From contig CAMCWG010000041.1 in assembly GCA_945882005.1 (NCBI GenBank), forward strand, positions 1 through 13,772: 13,772 nt of DNA, written 5' to 3'. A model generated the notes under the pieces. That model had not been told where the DNA came from. It worked only from the letters and a program-made list of their open reading frames with translations, and did not search any database. The position numbers were made by a program, and so were the translations under genes. Source of the stretch: Bordetella parapertussis (GTDB lineage: Bacteria; Pseudomonadota; Gammaproteobacteria; Burkholderiales; Burkholderiaceae_B). Positions 7,607 through 13,772 of the stretch are shown in pieces (position 1 is the first letter of the stretch; each line of letters begins with the position of its first letter).

Positions 7607-8562
7607 TAGTTTTTACGCAAGTCCAAACCTGTATAAAGCGAACCCACCTCATTGGCATAGCCATTGAGCATTAAGGTCTTACGCTTGGGGCTAAACACGC
7701 CGTCTTCGCCAATCCGACGCTCGGTCGCCTGACTCCAACGTGGATGACTGACTTCAGGATTCACATTCGAGTAAAAACCGTACTCTGAAGGCTGGGAGCG
7801 CTCCCAACTTCCAACCGGTTGCTTAGCAAGCAAGCGGATGGTGACAATCGACTTCACAGACTTGAAGCCATACTTCCATGGCACCACCATACGCACAGGA
7901 GCACCGTTTTGATTGGGCAGCACCTTTCCGTACATTCCCAACGTAAGCAGTGTTAGAGGATGCATTGCTTCGTCCATACGCAGTCCGTCACGGTAAGGCC
8001 ACTCGATTGAACGTGTACGAACGCCCGGCATATTTTTCGGTTGCACATCCGTGATGAACTCAACAAACTTTGCATTGCCAGTTGGCTGCACTTGTTTGAT
8101 TAATTCAGACATCGAATAACCAATCCATGGAATCGCCATAGACCAACCCTCGACACAACGCATGCGATAGAGCCGCTCTTCGAGGGGTGCTAGCTTGCGT
8201 AAATCATCCAAATCAAACGTCTTTGGTGCCGCGCACTCGCCCTCCACACGCAGCTTCCAGGGAGTTGTCTGCAGTGTGTGTGCGTACTTGACCGGGTCAG
8301 ATTTATCTGTACCGAATTCAAAAAAATTGTTGTAAGTGGTCGCGTCTTTTTCCGGAGTGACTTGCTCCATCAGCACATACTTTGAGGAGCGTTGCGCATC
8401 GAGTTTCGCGAGTGCGGCAGCGCTTGCGAGCGCTGACCAACCACCCAGCGCACCCGTGGCAAGTGTTGCCCCAGCTGCCTTCATCCAGTGACGACGCGTC
8501 TGCCAAACTTCTTCAGGGGTGATTTCTGTGGAACGAATACGGGGGAAACGGTAGCTCGACAT
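7603..8562 (-). CDS. msrP: Protein-methionine-sulfoxide reductase catalytic subunit MsrP
   Basis: A periplasmic molybdopterin enzyme that repairs oxidised methionine in envelope proteins. The 319-residue protein has a twin-arginine signal TRRHWMK (22-28) followed by a hydrophobic stretch ending in ASA (about 46-48). The sulfite-oxidase-fold domain carries the molybdenum-ligand cysteine Cys136 in [15 protein letters not shown]. Other matching blocks are [14 protein letters not shown] and the C-terminal [14 protein letters not shown]. The ATG at 8562 has a strong GGAGG (8572-8568 on the minus strand) 5 bases upstream. It is the first gene of a two-gene operon with msrQ and has its own promoter at 8640-8667. 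No HprRS-type sensor pair is present here. Confidence 0.95.
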   Translation of the reverse strand: MSSYRFPRIRSTEITPEEVWQTRRHWMKAAGATLATGALGGWSALASAAALAKLDAQRSSKYVLMEQVTPEKDATTYNNFFEFGTDKSDPVKYAHTLQTTPWKLRVEGECAAPKTFDLDDLRKLAPLEERLYRMRCVEGWSMAIPWIGYSMSELIKQVQPTGNAKFVEFITDVQPKNMPGVRTRSIEWPYRDGLRMDEAMHPLTLLTLGMYGKVLPNQNGAPVRMVVPWKYGFKSVKSIVTIRLLAKQPVGSWERSQPSEYGFYSNVNPEVSHPRWSQATERRIGEDGVFSPKRKTLMLNGYANEVGSLYTGLDLRKNY

Positions 8563-8639
8563 AACGGCCTCCGAAAAAATAAGTCATGCGCTGGGTTAGC
8601 ACAAACCAAGCGCGTTGATGATGCTTGGGATTATCACGC

Positions 8640-8667
8640 AATATAAAGACCCCAGCACGCAAGTCAA
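8640..8667 (-). promoter_or_regulatory. Promoter of msrPQ
   Basis: On the minus strand TTGACT (8667-8662) and TATATT (8645-8640), each five of six to consensus, are separated by 16 bases. The predicted leader to the msrP ATG at 8562 is about 70 bases. The -35 box lies directly in the T-rich tail of the terminator that closes the rluC-HAD operon. Together with that terminator, this accounts for most of the 154-base gap between the HAD gene and msrP. Confidence 0.5.
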
Positions 8668-8710
8668 CAAAATAACCCTTCAGTGCCATCGTATTAGGCA
8701 CTAAAAGGGT
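8665..8710 (-). terminator. Intrinsic terminator of the rluC-HAD operon
   Basis: Just after the HAD gene stop, the minus strand forms a stem of ACCCTT (8710-8705 side) with AAGGGT (8680-8675). It continues as AGTGCC with GGCACT (8702-8697 with 8687-8682) around a 9-base loop, with a small internal bulge. The stem is followed by a T-rich run (TATTTTGTT). Both stem halves pair perfectly. This is a good Rho-independent terminator for leftward transcription. Confidence 0.7.
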
Positions 8711-8716
8711 GAATGT

Positions 8717-9370
8717 CTAAATGCGTTCAAGTAGATATTGCTTCAAGCTTGGAACATCCCCGACGATCGCATGGTGCGGGCAAGTGCGCAGTTCGTCGGC
8801 CGGGTGGGCGCCATAGGACACGCCTAAGCCATGCACGCCTGCGTTCGCCGCCATCTGCAGGTCGTGCGAGGTATCACCAACCATCACGACCCGGTGTGGT
8901 TCGACAAGCATTTCATCCATCAGTTCGAGCAACATACCAGGGTGCGGCTTACCAAACGTCTCGTCAGCCGTGCGTGTTGCCTCAAAGGCTGAATGCAGCG
9001 ATGTCGCGGTCAGTGCCCGGTTCAGGCCAACGCGACTCTTGCCAGTGGCAACAGCTAACCGCGCACCTGCTGCCTGCAATTCGGTGAGCATCTCCGGCAC
9101 TCCATCTAATAATTTCAGCTGAGTATCTCGCGAGAGGTAGTGATAACGATAGCGCTCGAGAAACAAAGGCTCCAGTGACTTGGTCAGTTCAGGCACTGCG
9201 CGCCGCAGCGCAGGCTCGAGCGACAATCCAATGACCCAAGCCGCTTCCGCAGCCGTTGGCACCTTAAGTTCAAGGTCTCGGCAAGCCCCTTGAATCGCAG
9301 ACACGATGCTGTGGGTGGAATCCATGAGTGTGCCGTCCCAATCGAACACAATGACCGAATAGGGTTTCAT
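8717..9370 (-). CDS. HAD-IA family hydrolase, phosphoglycolate phosphatase-like
   Basis: A cytoplasmic haloacid-dehalogenase superfamily phosphatase of 217 residues. The four HAD motifs are present: DWDGTLMDS with Asp10 nucleophile and Asp12 acid/base; Thr109 in VATGKS; Lys141 in FGKPHP; and the metal site GDTSHD (165-170). A helical cap lies between motifs I and II (about 20-90), as in the Gph/PGP group. The likely substrate is a small phosphate ester such as 2-phosphoglycolate, but the motifs do not fix it. The ATG overlaps the rluC stop (ATGA), with GGAG a few bases upstream, so it is coupled to rluC. An HAD gene directly after rluC is common in Burkholderiales. Its operon ends at the terminator at 8665-8710. 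Confidence 0.88.
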   Translation of the reverse strand: MKPYSVIVFDWDGTLMDSTHSIVSAIQGACRDLELKVPTAAEAAWVIGLSLEPALRRAVPELTKSLEPLFLERYRYHYLSRDTQLKLLDGVPEMLTELQAAGARLAVATGKSRVGLNRALTATSLHSAFEATRTADETFGKPHPGMLLELMDEMLVEPHRVVMVGDTSHDLQMAANAGVHGLGVSYGAHPADELRTCPHHAIVGDVPSLKQYLLERI

Positions 9371-10344
9371 TGTTGCTCCAACTTTTGCAGGATAGCTCCA
9401 CAGGCCGCTGGTAGTGGCGCCACGAGGACCAGCGGCTCCTGCGTCAAAGGGTGCGGAATTTCCAATCGGTGTGCATGTAAAAACATTCTGTTGAATCCTA
9501 GCTTGACGAATTTAGTGCGTGTCTCATCGCGTCCGTATTTGTCGTCCCCCACAATCGGGAAGCCCGTTGAGGCAAGATGCACCCGAATTTGGTGAGTGCG
9601 CCCCGTACGCAGTTCAGCATCAACCAGACTGTAGCCATTGAAACGCTTTTGCGCACTGACGATCGTGTGTGAAACCTGGCCCTCGGCCTCAACCTTGACC
9701 CGTCGCTCGCCCGTTTGTGTTGTCCATTTAGTTAGAGGCAGTCGGATATGTTGTCGAGCGTTGACCCAATCCCCCTCCACCAAAGCTAAATAATGCTTAC
9801 TTCCCTTTCTTTCACGAAACATCTCATGAAGGGACAGCAATACGTTTCTCTTTTTAGCAATAAGTAGCAACCCAGAGGTATCACGATCAAGTCTGTGGGC
9901 CAGCTCAAGAAAGCGTGCTTCAGGCCGAGCTGCACGCAACGCCTCGATCACGCCAAACGACACTCCACTACCACCGTGCACGGCGGTACCTGCCGGCTTG
10001 TCGATGACCAAGAGCCCCTCATCCTCAAACACAATCGGAAACTCAGCCCCAGGCACAACCCGCTTTTGGTCTGCCGCCGGAAGTCGGATGGGTGGAACTC
10101 GCACGATGTCTCCGGCATGGATCCGGGCATCTGGGGCGACGCGACCTTTGTTGACCCTAACCTCCCCACCGCGCACCGCCTTATATATATGGCTCTTAGG
10201 CACGCCTTTGCACAGCCGCATTAGAAAGTTATCCAAACGCTGCCCATCATGCTCTTCGGTGACTTCAACCAGGCGCACGGCCGGCACTTGCGGCGGGCTC
10301 GCTTTGGGGGTCGTCGGGGTCAAAACTGAGGATTCTTTGCGCAT
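9367..10344 (-). CDS. rluC: 23S rRNA pseudouridine synthase RluC
   Basis: RluC makes pseudouridines at positions 955, 2504 and 2580 (E. coli numbering) of 23S rRNA. The 325-residue protein has an N-terminal S4 RNA-binding domain (about 35-83, with GQRLDNFL) and an RluA-type catalytic domain. That domain carries the motif HRLDRDTSGLLL (150-161, catalytic Asp153), DKPAGTAVHGG (115-125), GRTHQIRVHLA and the closing LEIPHPLT. Position next to divergent rne supports RluC over RluD or RluA. I chose the ATG at 10344; a TTG at 10371 would add nine residues but lies beyond the likely -10 box. The first 25 or so residues (KESSVLTPTTPKASPPQ) are a Pro/Thr-rich lead-in outside the fold. No Shine-Dalgarno is evident, and the predicted leader is very short. 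Confidence 0.93.
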   Translation of the reverse strand: MRKESSVLTPTTPKASPPQVPAVRLVEVTEEHDGQRLDNFLMRLCKGVPKSHIYKAVRGGEVRVNKGRVAPDARIHAGDIVRVPPIRLPAADQKRVVPGAEFPIVFEDEGLLVIDKPAGTAVHGGSGVSFGVIEALRAARPEARFLELAHRLDRDTSGLLLIAKKRNVLLSLHEMFRERKGSKHYLALVEGDWVNARQHIRLPLTKWTTQTGERRVKVEAEGQVSHTIVSAQKRFNGYSLVDAELRTGRTHQIRVHLASTGFPIVGDDKYGRDETRTKFVKLGFNRMFLHAHRLEIPHPLTQEPLVLVAPLPAACGAILQKLEQQ

Positions 10345-10364
10345 GGCCAAAAGCGGCTTATAAT
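10337..10364 (+). promoter_or_regulatory. Candidate rne promoter, overlapping the rluC start
   Basis: The plus strand has a perfect TATAAT at 10359-10364 with a weak -35 TTGCGC (10337-10342) 16 bases upstream. Start would be near 10371, giving an rne leader of about 515 bases. The same bases read TATAAG (10362-10357) on the minus strand, a -10 for rluC. The rluC ATG (10344-10342) lies between the two rne boxes. An inverted repeat GGCTT/AAGCC (10355-10359 and 10370-10374) brackets the box. Other promoters within the leader cannot be excluded. Confidence 0.4.
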
Positions 10365-10734
10365 CACACAAGCCTTAAAGGGGTTAAGAAAGCGTGGTCA
10401 AGACGCCCTCTTGCGTCCTAAAGCGTTGAGATGCATCGAATTTTCGCGTCTCCGTCTGGATTGCGGACTGCATTGTACCGCTTGCCTTCCTGATTCCTTC
10501 GGGCTACTGGTCGCCGACAAGACCGGGATGCGCTTTATGCGCGCTGTTGCGACGTCCGTACGTTTCGCCCGCGCTCAAGTGTGTGCCCCTCGCGTCGCGC
10601 GCGATACTGATCAAAAGAGCAAGAATCCGTCCTAATCCCTGCACCAGGCGTGCGAACCTTACCCGCCTGATGTTCTCAGCATCCTTTTATGTCAACCACT
10701 ACCGTGACTCTGACCTCTCTGCTGAATGAACCCC

Positions 10735-10748
10735 GCGCCTACGGGCGC
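10735..10748 (+). promoter_or_regulatory. UNCG-tetraloop hairpin in the rne leader
   Basis: GCGCC (10735-10739) pairs perfectly with GGCGC (10744-10748) around a UACG loop closed by C-G, a member of the very stable UNCG tetraloop class. The right arm GGGCGC (10743-10748) can also pair with GCGCCC at 10781-10786, so two competing folds are possible. Confidence 0.5.
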
Positions 10749-10821
10749 ACCGTGCTGGTCTAAAGACCCTTTCTTCGTGCGCGCCCTTGTGGTGTGCGCT
10801 CGCTTACCTGCTTCAGTGTTT

Positions 10822-10863
10822 CGCAGCCAGTAGTGCGTGGCTGCGCGCCGTGTTACGGCGCGC
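10822..10863 (+). promoter_or_regulatory. Two overlapping perfect hairpins just upstream of the rne ribosome site
   Basis: CGCAGCCA (10822-10829) pairs with TGGCTGCG (10838-10845), 8 bp with an 8-base loop. GCGCGCCGT (10843-10851) pairs with ACGGCGCGC (10855-10863), 9 bp with a 3-base loop. The two share bases 10843-10845, so they compete at their junction. The second ends 9 bases before the GGAG ribosome site of rne. The pairing is read directly from the sequence; a regulatory role is inferred. Confidence 0.6.
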
Positions 10864-10885
10864 CATTTAAACGGAGAAACCTCTC

Positions 10886-13738
10886 ATGAAGCGCATGTTA
10901 TTTAATGCAACGCACCAAGAAGAACTACGCGTTGCGATTGTCGATGGACAAAAACTCATCGACCTCGATATCGAAATCGCCGGCCGCGAACAGCGTAAAG
11001 GCAACATTTACAAAGGTGTTATCACCCGTATCGAACCTGGCCTCGAAGCTTGTTTCGTCAACTACGGCGAAGACCGCCACGGCTTTTTACCATTCAAGGA
11101 AGTTGCCCGCAGCTACTTTAAAGAGGGCGTAGATGTTCGTACCGCCCGCATTCAGGATGCGCTGCGCGAAGGCCAGGAACTGATCGTTCAAGTAGAAAAA
11201 GAAGAGCGTGGCAATAAGGGCGCTGCCCTGACCACCTTTATTTCGCTGGCCGGCCGCTACTTGGTTCTAATGCCCAACAACCCACGCGGTGGCGGCGTTT
11301 CACGTCGCGTCGAGGGCGAAGAGCGTCAGGAATTACGCGAAGCGATGGATCAGCTCACAATCCCCCCAGGGATGAGTATCATCGCGCGTACAGCAGGTAT
11401 TGGTCGTAACGCCGAAGAGCTCCAGTGGGATATGTCCTACCTGATGCAACTCTGGACGGCTATCGACGGTGCGGCTAAGGATAACCCCGCCCCGATTCTG
11501 ATTTATCTCGAATCCAGCCTTGTGATTCGCGCTATCCGCGATTACTTCTCGCCAGATATTGGCGAAATCTTGATTGACACGGACGACATCGCAGACCAAG
11601 CGACGGCGTTTATGAGCGTCGTAATGCCCGACAACGTGCAGCGCGTCAAACGCTACCGCGATGACGTACCGCTCTTTTCTCGGTTCCAGATCGAGCACCA
11701 AATTGAGACGGCCTACTCTCGCACCGTCGACTTGCCTTCAGGCGGCTCGGTTGTCATTGACCACACTGAGGCGCTCGTTGCCGTTGACGTGAACTCTGCG
11801 CGCGCTACGCGCGGTGCCGACATTGAAGAAACCGCACTGCGTACTAACCAGGAAGCAGCCGACGAGGTCGCTCGTCAATTGCGTCTGCGCGACTTAGGTG
11901 GTCTGATCGTGATCGATTTCATCGACATGGAGGACACGAAGAATCAGCGCGCTGTTGAAAACCGTTTGCGCGATGCGCTGCACTTCGACCGTGCGCGCGT
12001 CCAAATGGGCAAAATCTCACGCTTTGGTTTGATGGAACTCTCGCGTCAACGTCTGCGTCCCGCCTTAAACGAAGGTTCGCACATCACTTGCCCACGCTGT
12101 AACGGCACAGGCGTGATACGCGATGCGGAATCCAGCGCACTTCAAGTTCTGCGGTTGCTGCAAGAAGAGGCCATGAAAGAAAACACAGCAGCTGTGCACG
12201 CGCAAGTGCCAGTCGATGTTGCCACTTTCTTGTTGAACGAAAAGCGTTCAGACATCACCAAGATCGAGTCACGACTCAAGGTCAACTTGATCCTGATTCC
12301 TAACCGCCACCTCGAAACACCCCATCATCACATCGAGCGTTTGCGTCATGATGACCCTCGCCTAGAAGACGTCAAGACGAGCTTCGAACTCGTCGATGCA
12401 CCATCGACCGACATGAGCTGGGCGCCTAAAGAGCAGGAAGTTAAGACCAAACCAGAAGCTCTGGTGAAAGGTATTACACCAGCACAACCGGCACCTGTTT
12501 CGTCAACACCTGCAAAGAAAGCGGAAGCCTCGGAAGCGTCACCCGGATTCTTTAAACGTCTCTTTGGCTGGTTATCCGGCGGCTCTTCGTCAGAGAAGAA
12601 AGCCGAGGAAGCAAAACCTGCCGAGTCGCGCGAACAGCGCGGTCGCAACGGCCAGAACGATCGTCGCGGTGGTAACCGCAGTGGTCGCGGACGTCGTCCT
12701 GACAACCGTAACGAAGCACGCGGTGACGGACGCAACGGCAGCAATGAAACAACAGGACAAAACGACAACCGTCGCCCACCACGTGACGATGAGCGTAGCG
12801 CGCAAGCACCACGGGCAGAAGGCAGCGAGCAAGCAGGCGATGAAAACGGCCGCAGCGGTGGCCGCAACCGTCGCCGCGGTGGACGCAATCGCCGCGACGA
12901 AGGTCTGGACACACGCAACGAGCAATCGGCTGCCGATGGCCAACAGGCTGAAGGCACTACCCAGCCTAACGAGCGTCGACCACAACAGGGGCCTCGACCA
13001 GCTGGCAATCCTTCGACTGCAGCGGACGATCAAAACAATCTGCAACAAGGCCCAGCGACGGGCTTTAATGACGAAGATGGCGACCAGTCCGATCCGGAAC
13101 GCAAGCGCCGCCGTCGTCGCAGCCGTCGTAGCCGTCGCGGGCAAGACGAAGGCTCGACGTTCGAGAACGATGGGCAGGACCAGCATGCACAGCAACAAAG
13201 TGAGGAGTCGGCTCCGTTGCAGACGCACGCTACACCAGCGCCTGAGCTCAACCAGCAAGAAGAGCGTAACTTTGGGCATACCTCCACACCTGGGCTCTCA
13301 GGTGCTCCGATGCAGTACGTGGAGCCAGCAAGTGCTGTTGCTACAACACCAGCTGCAACACCACAGGTAATCGAACACGCCGCACCGCAACCTGCCGCAG
13401 TGGTTCAGCCTGTTGTCACTCAGCCTGTTGTTGCTGTGCCTGTCGCTGAACCTGTTGAGGTTGCTACACCGACGCCTGCGTCAGTGCCAGTAGCTGCACC
13501 AACACCAGTGGCTGCACCGGTTGCTACGCAACCGATCGCGATCACTCCAGCGCTGGATACTGCTGCTCTGCACGCAATCGTGCATTCAGCGGGTCTGCAG
13601 TGGATTGAGAGCGATCCCGCTCGCGTGGCGCAAGCCAAGGCAAATCAGGTGATCGTACCTGTGCAACTCGGACGGGCGCGTAAGCCTGCGGCTGTGGTGT
13701 CAAACGAACCCCTCGTGCAAGTTGAAACTCGCGTCTAA
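10886..13738 (+). CDS. rne: Ribonuclease E
   Basis: The essential endoribonuclease that starts mRNA decay and processes rRNA and tRNA; it scaffolds the degradosome at the inner membrane. Of 950 residues, about 1-505 form the catalytic half: S1 domain (about 35-125), the metal-binding Asp301 in DVNSARATRG and Asp344 in IDFIDM, and the Zn-link TCPRCNGTG with Cys402 and Cys405 that joins subunits into the tetramer. A short amphipathic stretch FFKRLFGWL (555-563) resembles the membrane-targeting segment. After it come Arg/Gly/Asn-rich RNA-binding-like tracts (585-672), a highly basic run (739-751), a Gln-rich patch and a Pro/Ala/Val repeat region (about 813-890). A folded-looking end (893-950) follows, closing with LVQVETRV. 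The tail is predicted to be disordered. The length and tail distinguish it from RNase G. The ATG has GGAG 9 bases upstream. Confidence 0.97.
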   Translation: MKRMLFNATHQEELRVAIVDGQKLIDLDIEIAGREQRKGNIYKGVITRIEPGLEACFVNYGEDRHGFLPFKEVARSYFKEGVDVRTARIQDALREGQELIVQVEKEERGNKGAALTTFISLAGRYLVLMPNNPRGGGVSRRVEGEERQELREAMDQLTIPPGMSIIARTAGIGRNAEELQWDMSYLMQLWTAIDGAAKDNPAPILIYLESSLVIRAIRDYFSPDIGEILIDTDDIADQATAFMSVVMPDNVQRVKRYRDDVPLFSRFQIEHQIETAYSRTVDLPSGGSVVIDHTEALVAVDVNSARATRGADIEETALRTNQEAADEVARQLRLRDLGGLIVIDFIDMEDTKNQRAVENRLRDALHFDRARVQMGKISRFGLMELSRQRLRPALNEGSHITCPRCNGTGVIRDAESSALQVLRLLQEEAMKENTAAVHAQVPVDVATFLLNEKRSDITKIESRLKVNLILIPNRHLETPHHHIERLRHDDPRLEDVKTSFELVDAPSTDMSWAPKEQEVKTKPEALVKGITPAQPAPVSSTPAKKAEASEASPGFFKRLFGWLSGGSSSEKKAEEAKPAESREQRGRNGQNDRRGGNRSGRGRRPDNRNEARGDGRNGSNETTGQNDNRRPPRDDERSAQAPRAEGSEQAGDENGRSGGRNRRRGGRNRRDEGLDTRNEQSAADGQQAEGTTQPNERRPQQGPRPAGNPSTAADDQNNLQQGPATGFNDEDGDQSDPERKRRRRRSRRSRRGQDEGSTFENDGQDQHAQQQSEESAPLQTHATPAPELNQQEERNFGHTSTPGLSGAPMQYVEPASAVATTPAATPQVIEHAAPQPAAVVQPVVTQPVVAVPVAEPVEVATPTPASVPVAAPTPVAAPVATQPIAITPALDTAALHAIVHSAGLQWIESDPARVAQAKANQVIVPVQLGRARKPAAVVSNEPLVQVETRV
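13405..13431 (+). repeat. Short tandem repeat within the rne tail
   Basis: TCAGCCTGTTGT occurs at 13405-13416 and 13420-13431, a 15-base period encoding QPVVT-QPVVA. It sits in a wider low-complexity Pro/Val/Ala coding stretch to about 13545, where related CCTGTTG and CCTGTCG units continue imperfectly. Such repeats can change copy number by slippage in whole codons. Confidence 0.5.
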
Positions 13739-13750
13739 ACTGTGAGTGAG

Positions 13751-13772
13751 TGCCGGGGCTCTGTCCCGGGCA
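13751..13772 (+). terminator. Probable rne terminator hairpin, cut by the window edge
   Basis: Twelve bases after the rne stop, TGCCGGG (13751-13757) pairs with CCCGGGCA (13765-13772) with a single-base bulge and a 7-base loop. A T-run, if present, would lie beyond the window, so termination is inferred. Confidence 0.5.

Larger units (their letters stand above)
10371..10885 (+). promoter_or_regulatory. Long structured 5' leader of rne (gene-free region)
   Basis: The stretch between rluC and rne has no credible coding sequence; the short ORFs crossing it lack start signals and family features. It contains several inverted repeats on the plus strand: CTTAA/TTAAG (10374-10388), GACGC/GCGTC (10402-10417), the UNCG hairpin at 10735-10748, GGTC/GACC around 10758-10768, and the strong pair at 10822-10863. 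In E. coli RNase E represses its own mRNA through a structured leader of about 360 bases, so a comparable role is inferred here. No sequence match to the enteric element can be claimed. The ribosome site GGAG (10873-10876) lies 9 bases before the rne ATG. Confidence 0.55.

Noticed and set aside
8513..8701. Small minus-strand ORF (62 residues) upstream of msrP
   Set aside because: It spans the msrP promoter and runs into msrP in another frame; there is no ribosome site and no recognisable domain.
10411..10729. Small plus-strand ORFs in the rne leader (74 and 60 residues)
   Set aside because: No good start codon with ribosome site, no family features, and the region is better explained as a structured leader.
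12564..13370. Long ORF on the plus strand inside rne, plus minus-strand ORFs at 12590-13279 and 12346-13008
   Set aside because: They are frame shadows of the Arg/Ala/Gln-rich rne tail. Their translations are low-complexity and show no family motif, while the rne frame is continuous and recognisable.
1..13772. Possible mobile element, prophage, CRISPR array, toxin-antitoxin or defence system
   Set aside because: No transposase, integrase, spaced direct repeats, attachment-site duplication, tRNA or defence-type domains are visible; all sizeable genes belong to known housekeeping families.

Overview
The window reads as core chromosome from a betaproteobacterium, most likely order Burkholderiales and plausibly Alcaligenaceae-like. 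This rests on the L32 sequence, the RNase E with a long Arg/Gln/Pro/Val-rich tail, and the gene order. Species cannot be fixed from the sequence alone. Base composition and codon use look even across the window by eye. I see no transposase, integrase, tRNA, rRNA, CRISPR array or phage gene.

Layout. (1) Positions 51-4716, minus strand: a tight operon in the order yceD (DUF177) - rpmF - plsX - fabH - fabD - fabG. It is read leftward from a good sigma70-type promoter at 4752-4781, and acpP probably lies just off the left edge. This cluster joins a ribosomal protein to the start of phospholipid and fatty acid synthesis. (2) Positions 4806-6982, plus strand: maf/yceF (nucleotide pyrophosphatase), a short RsmI-like tetrapyrrole-methylase-fold methyltransferase, and amiD (periplasmic lipoprotein amidase), closely packed with a 4-base ATGA overlap. 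(3) Positions 6971-8562, minus strand: msrP-msrQ, the periplasmic methionine sulfoxide reductase and its haem membrane partner. It has its own promoter, and its tail overlaps amiD by 12 bases. (4) Positions 8717-10344, minus strand: rluC followed by a phosphoglycolate-phosphatase-like HAD gene, ended by an intrinsic terminator. (5) Positions 10345-10885: about 540 bases without a gene, probably a divergent promoter plus a roughly 515-nt structured leader for rne. (6) Positions 10886-13738, plus strand: rne (RNase E, 950 aa), followed by the start of a terminator-like hairpin at the right edge.

The skeleton rne - rluC - maf - yceD - rpmF - plsX - fabHDG is also known in enterics. Here the HAD gene, msrPQ, amiD and the RsmI-like gene sit between rluC and maf. 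The main themes are RNA metabolism (rne, rluC, possibly the RsmI-like gene), envelope lipid supply (plsX, fab genes) and envelope upkeep (amiD, msrPQ).

I found no convincing new multi-gene system. The most interesting signals are regulatory: the structured rne leader, two divergent promoters that appear to share a -10 element, and a terminator that overlaps the next promoter. Two proteins are also worth attention: the uncharacterised RsmI-like paralogue and the RNase E tail with its distinct C-terminal end.
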